Source: Phycomyces blakesleeanus NRRL 1555(-) (lineage: Eukaryota > Mucoromycota > Mucoromycetes > Mucorales > Phycomycetaceae). From it: DNA of 64,000 bases. The translations under genes were made by a program, and so were the position numbers. Below are positions 60,407 through 64,000 of this stretch, piece by piece (position 1 is the first letter of the stretch; every line of letters starts with the position of its first letter). The notes beneath the pieces were generated by a model, which was not told the DNA's origin, made no database searches, and was given only the letters and a program-made list of their open reading frames with translations. The stretch lies in NCBI RefSeq assembly GCF_001638985.1, contig NW_017265134.1, positions 2,688,089 through 2,752,088 of the forward strand, given 5' to 3'.

Positions 60407-61904
60407 TTTCTTTTCGATATTCTTTTCTATTTTATTACTCTTTTAATTATACTTTATTACTTATATTTTATTAGCTAGACAATTTTTTTAAATCTTTATA
60501 AATCTTATCAATTTGTTTCTTTGCATCAACATAAGCTATCTATCACTTGTGGGTTAAATGACTTTCCGCTCTGTTTTTTCCTAGAGATCATTCGTGGGAA
60601 GTACTTTACCCTTCGAGTTACACTTATAACCAGCGAATTAAAAATCATAAATATCGGATGGTGTTACACAGATCGAGCCAAACTATCTTCGAATATGTTA
60701 TATTATGCATTTGCATCTATTTATTTCATCAATTCAAGACTTGGCTCTCTATAACTTTGGATCCAAGTAGTTTATAGATATATGTATGTGTTCTAGGATT
60801 TTTAGTTGAATTGAAAGGGTCGATCATGAGAAAACTAACATAATATCTCAAAAATTTGCTTTTTTTCAATAAAATAAAATATTGTATTTGCTTGTAGAAT
60901 CACTTTTTTCTCATTTGTTTTCTATGAAACTTTTACTGGATTCATATGTTATCTGAATATATGTAATTAAAAACTTTTTTTGGTCTTATATGAATATTTT
61001 TCATTTTTTGTATTTTTGATAAAATATCTCATGTACATGTTGTGAGGAAATGATAGAAAGAGTTTTTACAGAAGAAATAAAAATAAAAAATAAAAAGTAA
61101 AAACATGAATTTTGTAAAAATATATTAGCTTTACTGCTATGCAAACTTTCTTAGGCATAAAAGGCTTCATTACCTTTATATCTATTACGAAAGTTTTTGA
61201 AAAAAATGCAAATTATATGGATTATAATCTTTTCCACTTAAATCACATAAAATGAAAATATATGATTTATGTCTCAAGTTAAATCGTGAAAAAATGACTC
61301 ATCAGCAACAGCAGGTATATGATTTGTTGACGGGAACCAAATAGATCTTGTGTTTTTACAGAAATAGGTGTGGTCACAATTTTTATTTATTTATTTTATA
61401 TTGTGCGTTTATTGCATGAGAACTATAATAAAAAAGACATTGCATTGAGTATGAACTCTTTAAAATGTAAAGTAAAATTCTAGAAACCTTTATAATTATA
61501 CTTATAGAAGCTTTACTTTCAATAAGTAAAATATTGCATCAACAGTTTTCTTGAACACAATTATTCTATCGCCACATTTAGGACACGACGTTATGCCTCT
61601 CGAGCATGACGTTTCTTACACAGTCACGTTTGGGACACGACGTTTACAAATTGTATATTTTGTATATACTGCATAAAAAAAATAGAAATTTTAATATGGT
61701 TACTACTTAAGTACACCTAGAAATTCCGTTATATTAAATGAAGATGTACCTTATTCATGAATTAAATTATTTATATTTTGATAGATTGATTTTACTCATA
61801 TAAACTACTTTGGGTGGTTAGGGACCAGATAAAATTGCTGGATGCTGGACAACAAGTCACTTTTTATGAGGCCGGTAAATGGTGAAAGGCGGAGATTCAA
61901 TAAA
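60407..61904. other. Non-coding 3' part of the MULE
   Basis: About 1.5 kb, very AT-rich, with only short random frames. It contains the motif cluster at 61581-61645. It may carry transcription end signals and transposase-binding sites, but I cannot show this. Confidence 0.5.
61581..61645 (+). repeat. Subterminal ACGACGTTT-type motif cluster
   Basis: Three related words, GGACACGACGTT, GAGCATGACGTTTC and GGGACACGACGTTT, lie within 65 bp. The same core (GGGCACGACGTTTC) is present in the right inverted repeat in the opposite orientation, and as GGGCACGATGTTTC in the left one. Confidence 0.65.
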
Positions 61905-61907
61905 CGT

Positions 61908-61965
61908 AGTGCTCCAGAGAAACGTCGTGCCCGAGAGGAAAAGTGTCTGGCCTGAATAATTAGCG
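61908..61965. repeat. Right terminal inverted repeat of MULE
   Basis: Plus strand reads GTGCTCCAGAGAAACGTCGT, then GCCCGAGAGGAAAAG, then GGCCTGAATAATTAGCG. It is the inverted counterpart of 57038-57090. Confidence 0.8.
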
Positions 61966-61975
61966 AAAAAAAAAC
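61966..61975. repeat. Candidate target-site duplication, right
   Basis: AAAAAAAAAC, identical to 57028-57037. Confidence 0.55.
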
Positions 61976-62222
61976 TCGTCCAGAATTTCCACCAAAGGAT
62001 TGCGGTTGCGCCGTGAATATAGCACCAAGTTAAATTTGGCACCATTTACTATAGGCTTTCTAAATCGGCCCATGATCACTATATATAACCTTTTGCTGAT
62101 GGAATGGCATGTTGACAAGCTTGTTCATCCCATAATTAGTAAGCCAAAGTCCCAACAAATGTGGTATTCGTGTTATCCATGCTATCCATGCTATCCGTGC
62201 TATGTTTCCATATGAAACAGAA

Positions 62223-63428
62223 ATGTATGACAAGGTTTGGATTATGGTCCTGTTCCTGAAATCATTTCCTGAACTGAAACCATCTGTTGAGGCATATGAG
62301 TGTGTTTTACCATTTTATAATTCCACTTTTGTGTAGTAAATCCCCCCACAACTGGCAATTTCTTTATCATTGTTTATCAGCAACAGTTTTGTGCCATGAC
62401 AATAATGATGATAAGTAAGGATATTTGTTATACTCCTTTATTTTTGTTTTTTCTTCCTTCCTTTTGTTTAACTGGTTGTGTTTTGTAGTGTCTGATGAGA
62501 TTCTCACATTTTGATTGCCCAACAATCAATTGCCAGGAAAAGACCAATTCAGCAAGCAAATATTAAAAACTCAAGGCATGATTGACCTTGTGGTCGGCAA
62601 ATTATTGGACGTTCCAGACAGAACATATATGTCAGCAAAAACAGAATGGCAGAACACATTGCGAAGTGATATACTTTATAAGCCTTGGTTAGCAATCCAA
62701 AACTCGCTTCCTCCAATCCTCATCGAAATTCAATCACCATCAATAAACCCTTTATGCAACGCCTTGTCAGCTATTCACAAAGCGCTTTGAGCATCTACAA
62801 AACATATTCTATCGTTTTAATTGTTTGCACCAATCGCGTCTCTCCTATCCAACTTATGGCAAAGTTCAAACCTATTTCTGAAAAACTTTGGATGTCTTTG
62901 CTCCTGCCCACTGATTTCTGGGCACAAAGCTGCTTCATTGTGTCGAAACTGACTTTATCGAGTATTGCATCTTCTGATCAACTTACACCCCTGCAGGCTT
63001 TGTCCTCATTCCTGACCGAAGCCTCTCCAACGTTATATGGTTATCCCTTTGCTGAAAATCAAACAATTTGACAGTTATATCACATTGCCATGGACATCAC
63101 AGAAAATCAAGTTGAGTGCGATAAGGATGTCTCAAATGTGGTGGACATCATTTGCTACAACAACAAGAAAATACTAATGAAGGCTGATGCTGCGTTATTT
63201 GGTGTATCTGGGTCATTCAAGGCAAAAAATCTGATCGAGTGTGCATTGGTTTTCAATGCGGCTACCAAAAGAAAGTATTGCCAAACTGTGGGCTCAGATT
63301 CAGACTCGTTGCTGGAACTGCTGCCAAAGTTGAAGGGAAAGCCAAGGGAAGTAATTCAAGATAAAAAACAAGATGACCTTGAATTCATGATCAACTACCA
63401 GAAAAATCTGATTGGAAAGATGAATTAG
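62223..63428 (+). pseudogene. Broken gene, PD-(D/E)XK-like TE-associated family (tentative)
   Basis: Protein-like segments in order: MYDKVWIMVLFLKSFPEL and VEAYECVLPFYNS (62223-62335, perhaps a first exon), GMIDLVVGKLLDVPDRTYMS and LPPILIEIQ (from 62515), a one-base frame change near 62735, then PFMQRLVSYSQSALSIYKTY, SIVLIVCTN, LLLPTDFWAQSCFIVSK and LTPLQALSSFLTEASPTLYG, a TGA at 63069-63071, and DLEFMINYQKNL before the TAG at 63426. From memory, Mucoromycota genomes contain many such proteins with a hydrophobic strand plus ExQ (here ILIEIQ) followed by YxxQAxxxY, resembling PD-(D/E)XK nuclease-fold transposon proteins. The frameshift and stops mean this copy is dead. I am unsure of the family name. 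Confidence 0.5.
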
Positions 63429-64000
63429 AAGACATGCCTGTCAGTTGACCATGAAAAAAACTTATGCTAAAATTACTCCACTGGTGAATCGCTGCGATGA
63501 TTCTTTTCCAATGCCACTAAAAAATGATTTCCTTTATTCTTTATTCTCTGATTTCCCATATTCCCACTTTCCTTGATTTCTCTCATCAGTGTAGCATATT
63601 CGACTAACAGAAAAACAAAGTTAAAGAATATATAAAAATAACTAGCTGGGCCCGTGATCTTAAAAGATTACACAAACGATTTGATTATACAGTATTGCGT
63701 GGTGTTTTTCTGTAGTTCTCTGTGAATACTATATTTTGGCAGTGCAACGTCTGGTTTGGCTGTATTGTGACATTCCCCTCTCTCATACTGTACCCATGGC
63801 ATATTGTGTTGGCTTGGCCTTTGGCCTCACTCATGGCAGCAATATGGGCCCATTATACAGTAGGTCTTGCTGCTGTTTTGGGGCCGGGGTTGTGCAGGTT
63901 GGCATAGCGGCTGGCATTGCAGCTGTCATATATAAGATTAAGAGATAAAACAATAAGAATAAGTAATAAGAAAATATATATATATCAGATAATAAGATGG
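63429..64000. other. Right-edge region with one short hydrophobic ORF
   Basis: A 70-codon frame at 63736-63948 encodes a Gly/Ala-rich hydrophobic segment (AGVVQVGIAAGIAAVIYKI) that could be a transmembrane helix of a last exon, but I find no convincing partner exon. The rest shows nothing. Confidence 0.3.

Larger units (their letters stand above)
57038..61965 (+). mobile_element. Complete Mutator-like element (MULE) with OTU-fused transposase
   Basis: A 4.93-kb unit bounded by inverted repeats of about 55 bp (57038-57090 and 61908-61965) and a candidate 10-bp target duplication. It holds one four-exon gene on the plus strand (57390-60406) and about 1.5 kb of non-coding 3' sequence with short motif repeats. 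The central gene is uninterrupted, unlike most neighbours, which suggests recent insertion. Confidence 0.8.

Noticed and set aside
61908..61965. Right inverted repeat as the end of the IS630-like element
   Set aside because: It pairs with 57038-57090, which lies after the transposase remnants, so it encloses the MULE and not the IS630-like gene.

Overview
The window looks like a filamentous fungus of an early-diverging lineage. Mucoromycota/Mucorales is my best guess and I cannot name a species. The reasons are very AT-rich intergenic DNA full of microsatellites, short spliceosomal introns (mostly 60-100 nt, GT...AG), host genes with fungal relatives (ABCC transporter, chitin-synthase-activator-like Sel1 protein, ARV1, FYR protein), and Tc1/mariner, DIRS-like and Mutator-like transposons. 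There are no rRNA or tRNA genes that I can support, and no CRISPR.

Layout. 1-76: 3' end of a gene leaving the window. 176-3284: a SET/MYND protein (minus) and ARV1 (plus) with start codons only 119 bp apart. 3988-9341: an eight-exon ABCC multidrug-resistance-type ABC transporter (minus). 9342-25763: gene-poor DNA with one small secreted-protein gene (21226-21641) and an assembly gap of exactly 100 N, whose two flanks are near-identical 1.4-kb copies (12019-13455 and 13556-14990), probably an unmerged contig overlap. 25764-35654: FYR-domain nuclear protein, acidic single-pass membrane protein and Sel1-repeat protein, all plus strand. 39765-43481: six-exon low-complexity protein with an HDA2/HDA3-like region (minus). 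44864-46148: NagD/PNPP-type HAD phosphatase (minus).

49.5-63.4 kb is a transposon graveyard with one or two possibly live elements. In order it holds a decayed DDE transposase relic; a Tc1/mariner element with one internal nonsense codon and a decayed N-terminus; a second Tc1/mariner element with an intact 370-aa transposase, sitting in a DIRS-like retrotransposon relic; an IS630-like transposase split by a 114-bp direct duplication around an LTR-like insert; a complete 4.9-kb Mutator-like element (MULE); and a relic resembling the PD-(D/E)XK-like TE-associated proteins of fungi.

The most interesting object is the MULE at 57038-61965. Four exons join with matching phases into one 945-residue protein carrying a FAR1/GCM-like zinc domain, a DDE MULE transposase core, a SWIM zinc finger and a C-terminal OTU-type cysteine-peptidase domain with visible catalytic Cys and His. 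It has about 55-bp terminal inverted repeats and a candidate 10-bp target-site duplication. A transposase fused to a predicted deubiquitinase-fold peptidase suggests that the element interferes with host ubiquitin signalling or processes proteins, but that is inference.

Exon joins given below were made by eye from GT/AG (once GC/AG) sites and checked only for reading-frame phase. RNA evidence would be needed to confirm them.
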